DNA of 60,000 bases. It comes from Mesostigma viride. Taxonomy: Eukaryota > Streptophyta > Mesostigmatophyceae > Mesostigmatales > Mesostigmataceae. Below the pieces are notes generated by a model. That model was not told where the DNA came from. It worked only from the letters and a program-made list of their open reading frames with translations, and did no database searches. Made by a program: the position numbers and the translations under genes. Numbering within the stretch: the stretch's first letter is position 1; every line of letters begins with the position of its first letter. The stretch is from NCBI GenBank assembly GCA_009746045.1, contig RPFO01000644.1, forward strand, positions 885,180 to 945,179. Reading direction: 5' to 3'. Shown here piece by piece: positions 51,630-60,000 of the stretch.

Positions 51630-52511
51630 AGTTAGGTTAAATAGTGCCGGAACCTTTTGCCGCCTGAGGCAAATCGGTCCGTCACACTATTTTGCCCGGA
51701 ATAACCACTTCCGAGCACCCAAGTTAATTCGGCCGAATTAACTTGGGTGCTCGGAAGTGGTTATTCCGGGCAAAATAGTGTGACGGACCGATTTGCCTCA
51801 GGCGGCAAAAGGTTCCGGCACTATTTAACCTAACTAAAACCTGGCCTCGTGGAGGGGGGACGAAGAGCCCGAGATATCCGCCTAGGCCGCTGAGCACGCA
51901 AATGATATTGCGCCGGAGCTGCCTCAGTGAGGATTCGAACCCCTGACCTCCAAGGTGCACAGGTTTTAGTTAGGTTAAATAGTGCCGGAACCTTTTGCCG
52001 CCTGAGGCAAATCGGTCCGTCACACTATTTTGCCCGGAATAACCACTTCCGAGCACCCAAGTTAATTCGGCCGAATTAACTTGGGTGCTCGGAAGTGGTT
52101 ATTCCGGGCAAAATAGTGTGACGGACCGATTTGCCTCAGGCGGCAAAAGGTTCCGGCACTATTTAACCTAACTAAAACCTGTGCACCTTGGAGGTCAGGG
52201 GTTCGAATCCTCACTGAGGCAGCTCCGGCGCAATATCATTTGCGTGCTCAGCGGCCTAGGCGGATATCTCGGGCTCTTCGTCCCCCCTCCACGAGGCCAG
52301 GTTTTAGTTAGGTTAAATAGTGCCGGAACCTTTTGCCGCCTGAGGCAAATCGGTCCGTCACACTATTTTGCCCGGAATAACCACTTCCGAGCACCCAAGT
52401 TAATTCGGCCGAATTAACTTGGGTGCTCGGAAGTGGTTATTCCGGGCAAAATAGTGTGACGGACCGATTTGCCTCAGGCGGCAAAAGGTTCCGGCACTAT
52501 TTAACCTAACT
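51630..52511. mobile_element. Foldback element: 882-bp perfect nested palindrome
   Basis: Three identical 206-bp perfect palindromes (51630-51835, 51968-52173, 52306-52511), each centred on AATTCGGCCGAATT. They are separated by a 132-bp segment M (51836-51967) and its exact reverse complement (52174-52305). The whole is one palindrome about 52070/52071. The outer ends are AGTTAGGTTA/TAACCTAACT, and ACCCC flanks both sides (or ACTACCCC if the last three bases are counted as flank). M contains GGTTCGAATCC, a tRNA-type B box. No protein is encoded. Within E1 it is a secondary insertion in the leader. Confidence 0.93.
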
Positions 52512-52655
52512 ACCCCCCCAGCTCGCAGGCGACCCGCCCATTACCTGTCAAGTACGTGTCGTCTTCATTTTCCCAGCCGCGGAAGGGTTGATTCAATGAC
52601 GTATGTTGCAAGGGATCGTCGTCTCGCTCTCTATCTAAACTACCTCCGAGTCCAT
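52512..52655 (-). other. 5' leader and primer-binding region of gypsy E1
   Basis: Directly inside LTR-c the element strand reads ATGGACTCGGAGGTAG. TGGACTCGGAGG is the candidate primer-binding site, one base after the LTR end. No coding sequence. Confidence 0.55.
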
Positions 52656-53227
52656 TGTTACGCCGCAAGCCTCGGCCGCCACCTCTACCTCTACCTGTCC
52701 TGATACTACCTAGACTAGTAAGGCCACCTCTAGTTAAACCCCTAGCGAAAGACGAACGAGACGAACCAGATCTCAATGCATTTACATATGTGCTACTGTA
52801 ATATGCCATAGGCCATTTAACCAAACCCGTTTACTCCAGGAAAAGAGGAAGGAAACACAACTAAACTGCCGTGACCCGAGCCTATATGTGTTAATTCATT
52901 TAACACACGCCGAGTGACCACACAAGGAGTGGAACGTGCATAAATGATCACCAACGGTCCAACAGGCTCGGGCCGACCTGGCCCTCGCCTGCAGAAACAC
53001 AAAAACTTAGGCAGGTGCACAGATGCACGCCGGTCCACTAAATTCTACCGAAGGATAAGGACCACTAATAAAGTACGCGGCGCGGCGCCCAAAGGCACCC
53101 AATATACCACAGTACTGTTACGAGGACAATCATGTCCCAACTAGAACTACACGTAAACCTAGAAACAACGGAGGCCAAGGACCTAATTTACGTCCGTAAC
53201 TACAACGAATTGTTACGCGACGTAACA
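52656..53227 (-). repeat. Gypsy E1, 5' LTR (LTR-c)
   Basis: 572 bp with TGTTACG/CGTAACA ends. It differs from LTR-b at only a handful of sites (for example AACTTAGGC for ACACAGGC). Confidence 0.92.
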
Positions 53228-54871
53228 TTACAGGATCAGCTAAAATAACCATGTCGAAAGGGGGCCGATCAGTCTCAATGGGTAGGCCACGGTCCCGCGG
53301 CGCCCGACACACCTGGGAGAACCCGTAGGACATGGACGAGATGGCAAGCTCGGCGGAGGCGCGCGGCAGGTCGCACTGTCGGCAGGCGAGCGCGGACATA
53401 CCATACCCAGGGACGGGCGTGTCGCGCGTCTCCGGCGTCGCATGCACCACAGAAGGGGCCCTGTCCCGATCACCCTGGGACAACTCCCGGAGGGAATCAG
53501 CAGCGCGAGTGGCGCGAGGATCCTGACCGGTGGCCCGAACAACCGCAGCCAAAGACCGCGAGGCCGAAGGGGCAGGGGCCGAAGCAGGGGTAGGAGCCGA
53601 CACCGACGCAGGCGGCACCGGTACAACAGGAGGTCGCGCCGGACCCGACGCCAGAGGGGGCCGTGACGGACCCGCCACCGCAACTGGCGCGCCGGTCTCC
53701 GTTGCCGGCGCACCCTCAGGCCACATATTGAAAATAGGGCCCGTAGGGACAGGCAGTCCGGCATAAGATTGGTTGCCATCCAAGCTCCAGTCGGGCACCG
53801 GAATCCTCTGCGGGGGACCACCCTCCCAAAGCCTGGGAAGATCGCCCGTGTCGCTAAAGAAACCCCGCACTGGCTGCGATGGCGCAGCGGGCGGCCCAGA
53901 GGCGGCGACGGCGGGCACAGCCGCTGGGGCGGAAGACTCGCGTCGCGGCGCAGAAACGTCGGTCGCAGGCGCAGAGGCAACCAGAGGCGTCGGAGCCGCA
54001 GCAACCGAGGAAACCGCAGCTACCGAAGGCTCGTGCGGAGCAGGCGAAACCATAGGTGCCGAAACAACCGAAGGGGTAGGGGGCGCAGACACGACAGACA
54101 CCCCACCTGGCGTGGCCGGGGCCTGCGCTTGGGCCGCCATGAAGGCCCCGAACGCCGTGGTCAGGGACTGAATCTGGGCCTGCATCGCCGAAACAGTCGC
54201 CGAGAGATGATCAGGCTCGCGCTCCAAACCCAAAGGGGTAGGCTCCACTGACGCACGCCGGGTCGACCGTGGTGACGACGGGACAGGGGAGGGAGCCGAC
54301 GCTGAGGAGGAGGACGCTGCGCTCGAGGCTGAATACTCTGGAGTGTACTGTGCCTCGACTGGGGCGTCCGTAGGGGAAGGGTCACCAACTGCTACTCCCG
54401 CGGACTGGTCTGCGATTTCCATGAACTCTACTGCCCGTAGAAGGTCGCAGGGGTTCTCATCTACCTCAGAATCACCCTCAGCCGGAAGCCAGGGGAACAC
54501 ATCCCGTAGGCAGGAGCGGCCCACAGGGGTAGAAAGGTAGGAAAACACCCGGGGGCACTGAAGGACCGCGGCTATCTGTCCCAAGGCTGGACAGCGGGAG
54601 CCACATCCTAACAGACAATGCCCGGCATCGTCGAACCCATGCAAAACTAGCTGGTGCGGGTCATCAGGGGATGGGCCGAACCACGCGACCCCAAAGAGAG
54701 CAGCCCTGACTAAAGCCGCATGATTGGCCTGGAGGGCAGACTGCACGATGCCACCCGGATGACTGGACCGTGACACCCAGCGGCCCGGTTAAGGGCCTCG
54801 AAGTAAAGCTCAGGGTCCGGTGGTGGCGGAGACGGCAGCGGGCTCTCCGCCGGAGGGGTAGGCTCTGACAT
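53228..54871 (-). pseudogene. Gypsy E2 third ORF, N-terminal half
   Basis: Starts MSEPTPPAESPLPSPPPPDP at 54871, about 75 nt after the E2 chromodomain stop. A 2-base insertion (CCGGTTAAGG, about 54789) shifts the start frame. From there the frame is open for 500+ codons to ...FDMVILADPV, where E1 was inserted. It has the same layout as in E1: the Cys-rich block VLHGFDDAGHCLLGCGSRCP, the acidic block, a coiled-coil piece MQAQIQSLTTAFGAFMAAQA, the Ala/Pro spacer, then SDTGDLPRLWEGGPPQRIPV and QCDLPRASAELAISSMSYGF. The short run of residues after VILADPV is read from the LTR and is not part of the protein. The continuation is 38909-39598. Confidence 0.75.
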
Positions 54872-54947
54872 GACGGCTGCGGAGGGGAGGGGACAACCAA
54901 CCACCCGTCGACAGCAGACATAACATAAGAGAGGAGAAGGTCTACAA

Positions 54948-55530
54948 CTAGAGCTTATGCAGGGTTTTATACTCCTGCAAAAGGCGACTACACCCATCTA
55001 GCTCACTCTCCGTATACCAGACTTTATCTACCTCACTACGAGCATACATCCATTTCACCTTATACTGGCGCTGGGTACCGCGGCCCTTTTTGATATCTCT
55101 ATGGGCCACGATACCCTCTACCTCGTCCTCTACCTCACCAGTATCAGGATTATGCTCTAAAGGGGCAGGGGCTAATTCTCTACCAGCGAACGTGCTTTGA
55201 TGATAAAGCTTCAGCTGGCTTCTATGAAAGGTGCGCGAGTGGGTCTGCCAAGAGGTAGGGATATCTATCTCATACAAGAAATTACCTACTCTAGACAACA
55301 CACGGAAGGGTCCTAAGAAGGCGGGCCTAAGTTTCACTTTCAGTTCAGCTTCGAACTTGTGAGCGAATCGGCCAACACGGGGGCCTTCTACTAAGACTAA
55401 ATCTCCTATTTCTATCTCAGGTGCTCTTCTATCTAATGAGGCACGCAACCTAGCAAGGTACTTGGTCTGCGCCCTATGGTACCCTGCAATAGCGTTGTCG
55501 TGTGCATTCTTCATCTTATCTAATAACGCC
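54948..55530 (-). CDS. Gypsy E2 integrase C terminus and chromodomain
   Basis: Continuous frame through KMKNAHDNAIAGYHRAQTKY, LRPAFLGPFRVLSRVGNFLY, HSRTFHRSQLKLYHQ and the chromodomain EVEGIVAHRDIKKGRGTQRQ, with KVKWMYARSEVDKVWYTESE. It ends LQEYKTLHKL. Here the join to the chromodomain is in frame, unlike E1, so this copy shows the native domain order. The integrase core is separated from it by the LINE inserted at 55531. Confidence 0.88.
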
Positions 55531-56497
55531 CAACTTTGGCTGGACTGCCTGGCGCTCGAGGCTCGGGCGGTTGGTCTAGAAATCAGCCCCAAAACGGAGG
55601 CCCTGGCCCTCGGCATGGCAGGGCCCCCACCCACACTCCGCCTCTTAGACGATGCGGAGGTCAACTACCCTCCTTCAGGCCGCTTCAAGCTGCTCGGCAG
55701 TTGGCTTCCCGACTGCGAGGACGACCTGACGACACGGATCGGCATGGCGTGGGCGCACCTCCATGACCACCGCCGCTGGTGGAGCAACCCCGCCCTACCC
55801 CGGATTGTCAAGCGTGACCTCTTCAAGGTCGTCATTCTGACGATCCTGACCTACGGCGCCGAGACGTGGGCACTGACGCAGGAGCTGGAGCAACGACTCG
55901 ACGGCGCCGTCACCAAGATGCTGCGCCAGGCCCTTAACATCCCCTTTGGTTTGCACATTAGTAATGAGGATTTGTACGCTGATTTGCCCTATGTTTCCCA
56001 CATTATTAGGCACAGGCGCCTGGGCCTAGCCGGGCACCTGGCCCGCACAGATCAGGTAGATACATCAGATAGACTAGCTGGCACCAAGCCCGCCCAGCCT
56101 GGGCGATATGTCCTCACCTGGCGTGCCCCCGGCCGCGCGCGGCAGGGTCGCCACCCGTGGACTTTTCGTGATAGACTCGGCATGGACATGTGCTACACTA
56201 GACGTGACGGGCTCACCCCCGGGCAGCCTCCTGGTTTGTCTGTAATATGGAGGCAGATGGTGCGCAAGGATAGATGGCAAGTAGTGATGAAGGAGACCAC
56301 CCCCAAGCCTGTGGGGGCTCCGCGTGTGACCAAGTATGGCATTCATAGCGATTCGGGCCGCGGTGCCCACACCCCTGTAACTAGGACCTAGATAGCTTAT
56401 ACCATCCATTCCATCCCATGTTCCCCTCCCACTGAGGCCTTATGCTCACGTGACGCAGTCACGTGTCTATTAATTAATTAATTAATCTAATAACGCC
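55518..56497 (+). mobile_element. 5'-truncated LINE, copy 3, inserted in the E2 integrase
   Basis: The body is 55531-56484. The 13-bp target duplication ATCTAATAACGCC lies at 55518-55530 and 56485-56497. The 3' end is CACGTGTCT(ATTA)n. The open frame (about 55534-56391) is intact and the longest of the three copies. It includes GRFKLLGSWLPDCEDDLTTR, VILTILTYGAETWALTQELE and DLYADLPYVSHIIRHRRLGL, then RQMVRKDRWQVVMKETTPKP. This is the post-RT part of LINE ORF2. The insertion is antisense to E2. Confidence 0.93.
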
Positions 56498-56835
56498 TGC
56501 ACACCTTCTACGGTATCCCGGGACACATCATCCTTGTCCCTTAAAGGACTGGCTAAGAGAGAGGTAGGGGTAAGAGGTTGTCTACCAGTATCTAGGAAGA
56601 AAGGCGTATAACCATGCGCAGCCTGAGGGCAATTGTTAAGGGAAAACTCTGCCAGACATAGATAATCCTCCCAATCACTCCCCGAGCCATTCACATAGTG
56701 CCGCAGAGCTTCTTCCACTACCCTATTCAAACGTTCTACTAAATGAGAAGAGGAGGAGTGGTAGGCAGTACCGAAGGTGACCTTGGTACCGATAGCAGCG
56801 AAGAACTGCTGCCAAAAATCAGAAGTAAATAACTT
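56485..56835 (-). pseudogene. Gypsy E2 integrase core, right part
   Basis: Reads LFTSDFWQQFFAAIGTKVTF, TAYHSSSSHLVERLNRVVEE, NNCPQAAHGYTPFFLDTGRQ and ends at the LINE target duplication (VEGVQALLD). The upstream part of the core, with the first two catalytic Asp residues, is missing because repeat X replaces it at 56836. Confidence 0.88.
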
Positions 56836-58492
56836 TTCATGTCCCACGTAGCTCCCACAAAAACCAGCATCTTCATTAAAACAATAAGTGGAAGCATACA
56901 TGTGACACTAATTGACATGCCCGGAGGCACGCCGTTCAAGGCCCTTCATGAAGTACGTTGCCCTAGAGGCAACCAAGACACGGGTGGGTGGGTGGGGAGC
57001 AAAGAAAGAGGCCGACAAAACCAGCCAGAGCGGCTTTTAGTCGCAAAACCTCCCTTATCCCTAGCTAACTGACGTCATTAAACCCTTATGTTTAGTGGAT
57101 GCTAGTAAGACGCTAACCGTACAGACCGGGGGTAGAATATCCCGAATCTGCACGGCTAGTATTAAATAATGCGTAGGTTGTTCTTTTCAGGGGCACTGCA
57201 CCTCACGCCCCGTTCCGCCCGGGTATAATCAACCCAAGCGCGGAACGCACATTTTATTTAATTCATTTTTCAACCATGCACTATATTGCATCTACTAATC
57301 ACAAAAGCTCTAGCCAAACAGGCTGCTACGAGTAAACACTACGACCTATAAGCCGCTCATCCAGCGGCCTCTTGTTCCCGCATTCACGTATAGAAGAAAC
57401 TCCGTTCAAAGAACCCCGATTCATGTCCCACGTAGCTCCCACAAAAACCAGCATCTTCATTAAAACAATAAGTGGAAGCATACATGTGACACTAATTGAC
57501 ATGCCCGGAGGCACGCCGTTCAAGGCCCTTCATGAAGTACGTTGCCCAATCACCCCCGCCCTGGCTTTCCCTTGAAGCCGCACTCCACCTTGCTCGTTGT
57601 CACAAGTGACCGCCCTGCCGCAAAACGGGAGCCCCCCCACATCGGGAGGCGTGTGCCCGGCGGCTGTGGATGCATGGCCAGGCCCAAAAAGGCCCAGCGC
57701 ATTTGCACTGCGATTGCGCACGGCCAGCCTATCATGACCCCTCTCGGGGCCCCGAGTCGGTACCGCTATGGCCGTCTCCCCATAGACCCGGGGTGCTTCG
57801 AGAAAAAACGTGGACCTAGCCCAGGCCCCGCCAGCCCGGATGCCCGAGGCCACAGCCCCAGGCACCTGGCTGAACGAGAGTCCGTTCAGCCAAGACCGCA
57901 TCCCCCCCGAGGTTTCTATGCGTGGGGAAAAAATTTCTAGCTTAGGCGCTTTTCCCATCGCCGCGTCCCCAGCCCCAACCACCCCCCCTCGGCGGAAGGC
58001 AATTGCTAAGTTTGCTGGCCAGCAGCAATTTCCGAAGAAAAAGCCGCAGGCCGCGGACCGAGACACGGGTCGCCAGTGCCAGCCATCCGGCTCCAACCCG
58101 GGGTGCAAGCATCCCCAGGTACGGAGCACCAGCTCGCGCACTGGGCCGACCAAGCGACAGTTGAGCACCTGTCACGGCATCCGGCCCACCAAAGACCCCA
58201 AGCTGGGGAAAAGGTGCGGACCGGAGGTAATCATTTTCTTTTCTTTTAGTTAACCGGGCGAGGAACTACGCCTGGCCGGTTAACAACTGGAAGTCTCACC
58301 ACTGGCCAAGTGGCCAGTGCAACCAGTGCTTTTGGGATTTTGCTCCGCAGCACCCATAGCTGCGGCTGCCGCCGCAACGACAACGAGCAAAGAAAGAGGC
58401 CGACAAAACCAGCCAGAGCGGCTTTTAGTCGCAAAACCTCCCTTATCCCTAGCTAACTGACGTCATTAAACCCTTATGTTTAGTGGATGCTA
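56836..58492. mobile_element. Composite repeat X, copy 2 (right end truncated)
   Basis: Same order as copy 1: P1 (56836-56964), spacer, R1, P2 (57421-57544), Q, then R2 cut at GTGGATGCTA (58492). Both P segments here carry an extra AAA (TTCATTAAAACAATAAG), absent from both P segments of copy 1. P1 and P2 are thus matched within each copy. Confidence 0.8.
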
Positions 58493-59368
58493 ATGGCCAA
58501 AAACTTCTCCTAGCTTGCACAATAAATGCTGGCTATCGGAGGAAAGTTCCGGTACTTGAAGACCTTTGACTTATGGAGAAAAATGAGGCGAATTCATTGG
58601 TAATATTCGTTTTATCATTCATCCAACATAGTCTAGGCTGCGGCCATGGGGCGGCCAGCTGCCATAGCTTGCCATGTCAAGGCTTACAGGACAAATTGCC
58701 AGAGCAACATTATGTGGAAAAGCACACCGTCCCTATAGCCGTCGATTTAGTAAAAATCTACGGCACAGTTAGGGTGCAGGCCAGCCGCCACACAAAACGT
58801 GGGTGGCTTGCATCAACACACATGATGCGTTGGGTCACTAGTATGCAAGTACAAGGACATTGCGCCTCCAGGGCAGCACTAAGTGAGAAGAGGGGTCGGC
58901 GCGAAGCGCGGATCCAGGCAAATTTGTACGACGGCTACAGTACCGGCAGGACAGTGCTCGGTACGTTACGGATGACAGCAAACAGTGCTGGAAAATATAT
59001 TGAGTGCCGATTTATACTACATCGGACTTTGACCAAGTGGACTGAAAATATAGGTACGTCTGAAAAAGATTCCGTCACACTAGTACAGATTCATTCACGC
59101 GTAAACGTCTCGGCCAGCTATTGTAAAGCGGCCGTAACTGGTCAGCGTAAGAAAGCCATCGGACAGAATATAATTCTAACACACCCCCTTGGTCGATGGC
59201 TGAAGCTGACGGGCAAAAATAAAACAAACACACCCCCTTGCCCACAGAGAAGACACGGCCAGTCTATAACTAGGGGGTACAGGACACCCCGGGGCCCATG
59301 AGACCATCACAGGTCAGACTTGCCAGATTAACTCAAGCAGGACAGAGGAGATATAGAAAAAAAAAACT
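58493..59368. other. No gene recognised
   Basis: A 242-codon plus-strand frame (58573-59301) is open but has no family motif. Position and composition suggest LTR/leader or intergenic sequence next to the copia-type element. TGT/ACA-type ends could not be paired inside the window. Confidence 0.35.
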
Positions 59369-60000
59369 TTACAGCTGGGTAGCTAAGTCATCAGTGACCG
59401 CGGCCATGGTGTTGAAACAGAAACCAGGTGGAACTTCTCCAGCCTCCTGAGTGAGGTGGGCCTTGTCCTGGTTGTCACGCGGCCGCATGTTCGGATACTT
59501 GCGGTAACAGGTCTCCTGGAGATGCCCAGGCCGACGGCAGAAGGTGCACCGCTTCTTACTACCCCCGGAGGAGGTGGAGTACGCGGCGCCCTCGGTGTGG
59601 GTAGCAGGGTCCACGGGCTTGTTGGTAGGTTTGGCAGGATCCCGGGGCGCCAGCAGGTCGTCAATCTCAAATACTAGGTCACGGATCTGTTGGAGGGACA
59701 TGCCAGGTGTGCGGCGGGCAGCCATGGCCGCGCGGTGCGCGGTCGACAGCCCAGCCAGCAGGCAGTCCTTCCACTCGTCCCAGGTAACCATAACGCCTGC
59801 GTCCTCTAGGTCCTGTTTCATCATCATACCACGGGACCAGTACTTCGGCGCAGTCTCATTCTGCATGATGGCAATCCGGTACAGTTGACGCTTCTTTTCC
59901 AGTTTATACGACTCGGTCAAATACGGCTGGCGAATGGTAGACTTTAGATGCTTATAGACGGCGCTTACAGTGGGGGGGTCAACAGTGCGGGCCTCGCGGA
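59369..60000 (-). CDS. Ty1/copia-type gag, partial at the window edge
   Basis: The frame is open to the right edge (upstream of the Met at 59920 it reads KHLKSTIRQPYLTESYKLEK), so the start lies outside. The UBN2-like gag region has RGMMMKQDLEDAGVMVTWDE, CLLAGLSTAHRAAMAARR and SLQQIRDLVFEIDDLL. A CCHC knuckle CTFCRRPGHLQETC follows. It ends FNTMAAVTDDLATQL and a stop at 59369, where pol would be expected to follow but was not seen. Probably the 3' end of gag in a truncated or spliced copia-type element. Confidence 0.8.
   Translation of the reverse strand, partial: REARTVDPPTVSAVYKHLKSTIRQPYLTESYKLEKKRQLYRIAIMQNETAPKYWSRGMMMKQDLEDAGVMVTWDEWKDCLLAGLSTAHRAAMAARRTPGMSLQQIRDLVFEIDDLLAPRDPAKPTNKPVDPATHTEGAAYSTSSGGSKKRCTFCRRPGHLQETCYRKYPNMRPRDNQDKAHLTQEAGEVPPGFCFNTMAAVTDDLATQL

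Larger units (their letters stand above)
39594..53234 (-). mobile_element. Ty3/gypsy chromodomain retrotransposon E1, nested in E2
   Basis: LTR-b (39599-40170) and LTR-c (52656-53227) are about 98-99% alike. The order in element sense is 5' LTR-c, leader, HBD ORF, gag, zinc knuckle, protease-RT-RNase H, integrase, chromodomain, third ORF, polypurine tract, 3' LTR-b. ACAGG occurs on both outer sides (39594-39598, 53230-53234) as the target duplication, with two extra Ts (53228-53229) next to LTR-c. The target is the third ORF of another copy of the same family (E2). Without its own insertions (X, 1962 bp; palindrome, 882 bp) the element is about 10.8 kb. Several frameshifts make it non-coding as a whole. 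Confidence 0.9.

Noticed and set aside
58573-59301. 242-codon plus-strand ORF as a gene
   Set aside because: No recognisable domain or coding pattern; likely non-coding element sequence. Kept only as an unannotated stretch.

Overview
The window is eukaryotic nuclear DNA, most likely from a green alga (chlorophyte). Three things point that way: spliced genes among dense transposons, a TGTAA box about 140 nt after the sulfotransferase stop (the usual chlorophyte poly(A) signal), and chromodomain Ty3/gypsy, copia-like, hAT and L1-like elements side by side. The species cannot be named from the sequence. No bacterial operon, plasmid, phage or CRISPR structure is present. Host genes are few: the 3' two exons of a nucleoside hydrolase (3421-5118, +), an intronless GNAT acetyltransferase (10872-11414, -), an intronless 747-residue secretory-pathway sulfotransferase (12682-14925, +), and PHD-finger exons (32223-32620, +). 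The rest is mobile and repetitive DNA.

Region by region. 1-2563: a 465-bp direct-repeat pair, then a 66-bp minisatellite. 5475-6014, 15310-15944 and 55531-56484: three 5'-truncated copies of one LINE family with an (ATTA)n tail, two with clear target duplications. 6051-9841: two L1-type ORF1 genes head to head, plus many copies of a short repeat (family A) that looks like their 3' UTR. 16401-27132: a 10.7-kb LTR element with 5-bp target duplications GGTGT, minus orientation, no recognisable pol, inserted into a family A copy. It contains an 800-bp direct-repeat pair and a 1.5-kb hAT transposon with an 8-bp duplication. 27404-30544: decayed LINE pieces, one with a dimeric tRNA-like SINE inserted exactly at its reverse transcriptase YADD codons. 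33585-37907: remnants of another LTR family (D), with a (CTG)38/polyglutamine gag and a (GA)39 tract.

37960-58492 is a nested stack. An older chromodomain Ty3/gypsy element (E2, minus) was split inside its third ORF by a younger copy of the same family (E1, 39599-53227). E1 carries a composite repeat (X) and a perfect 882-bp nested palindrome. E2 carries a LINE copy and a second X. A copia-type gag runs off the right edge.

The most unusual biology is in the gypsy family. It has an extra, roughly 770-codon ORF just after the chromodomain, in the env position. It also has an upstream ORF with an RNase H1-type hybrid-binding domain, and the unrelated-looking family D has one in the same place. 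Element orders and target duplications were read directly from the sequence. Function of the extra ORF is unknown.
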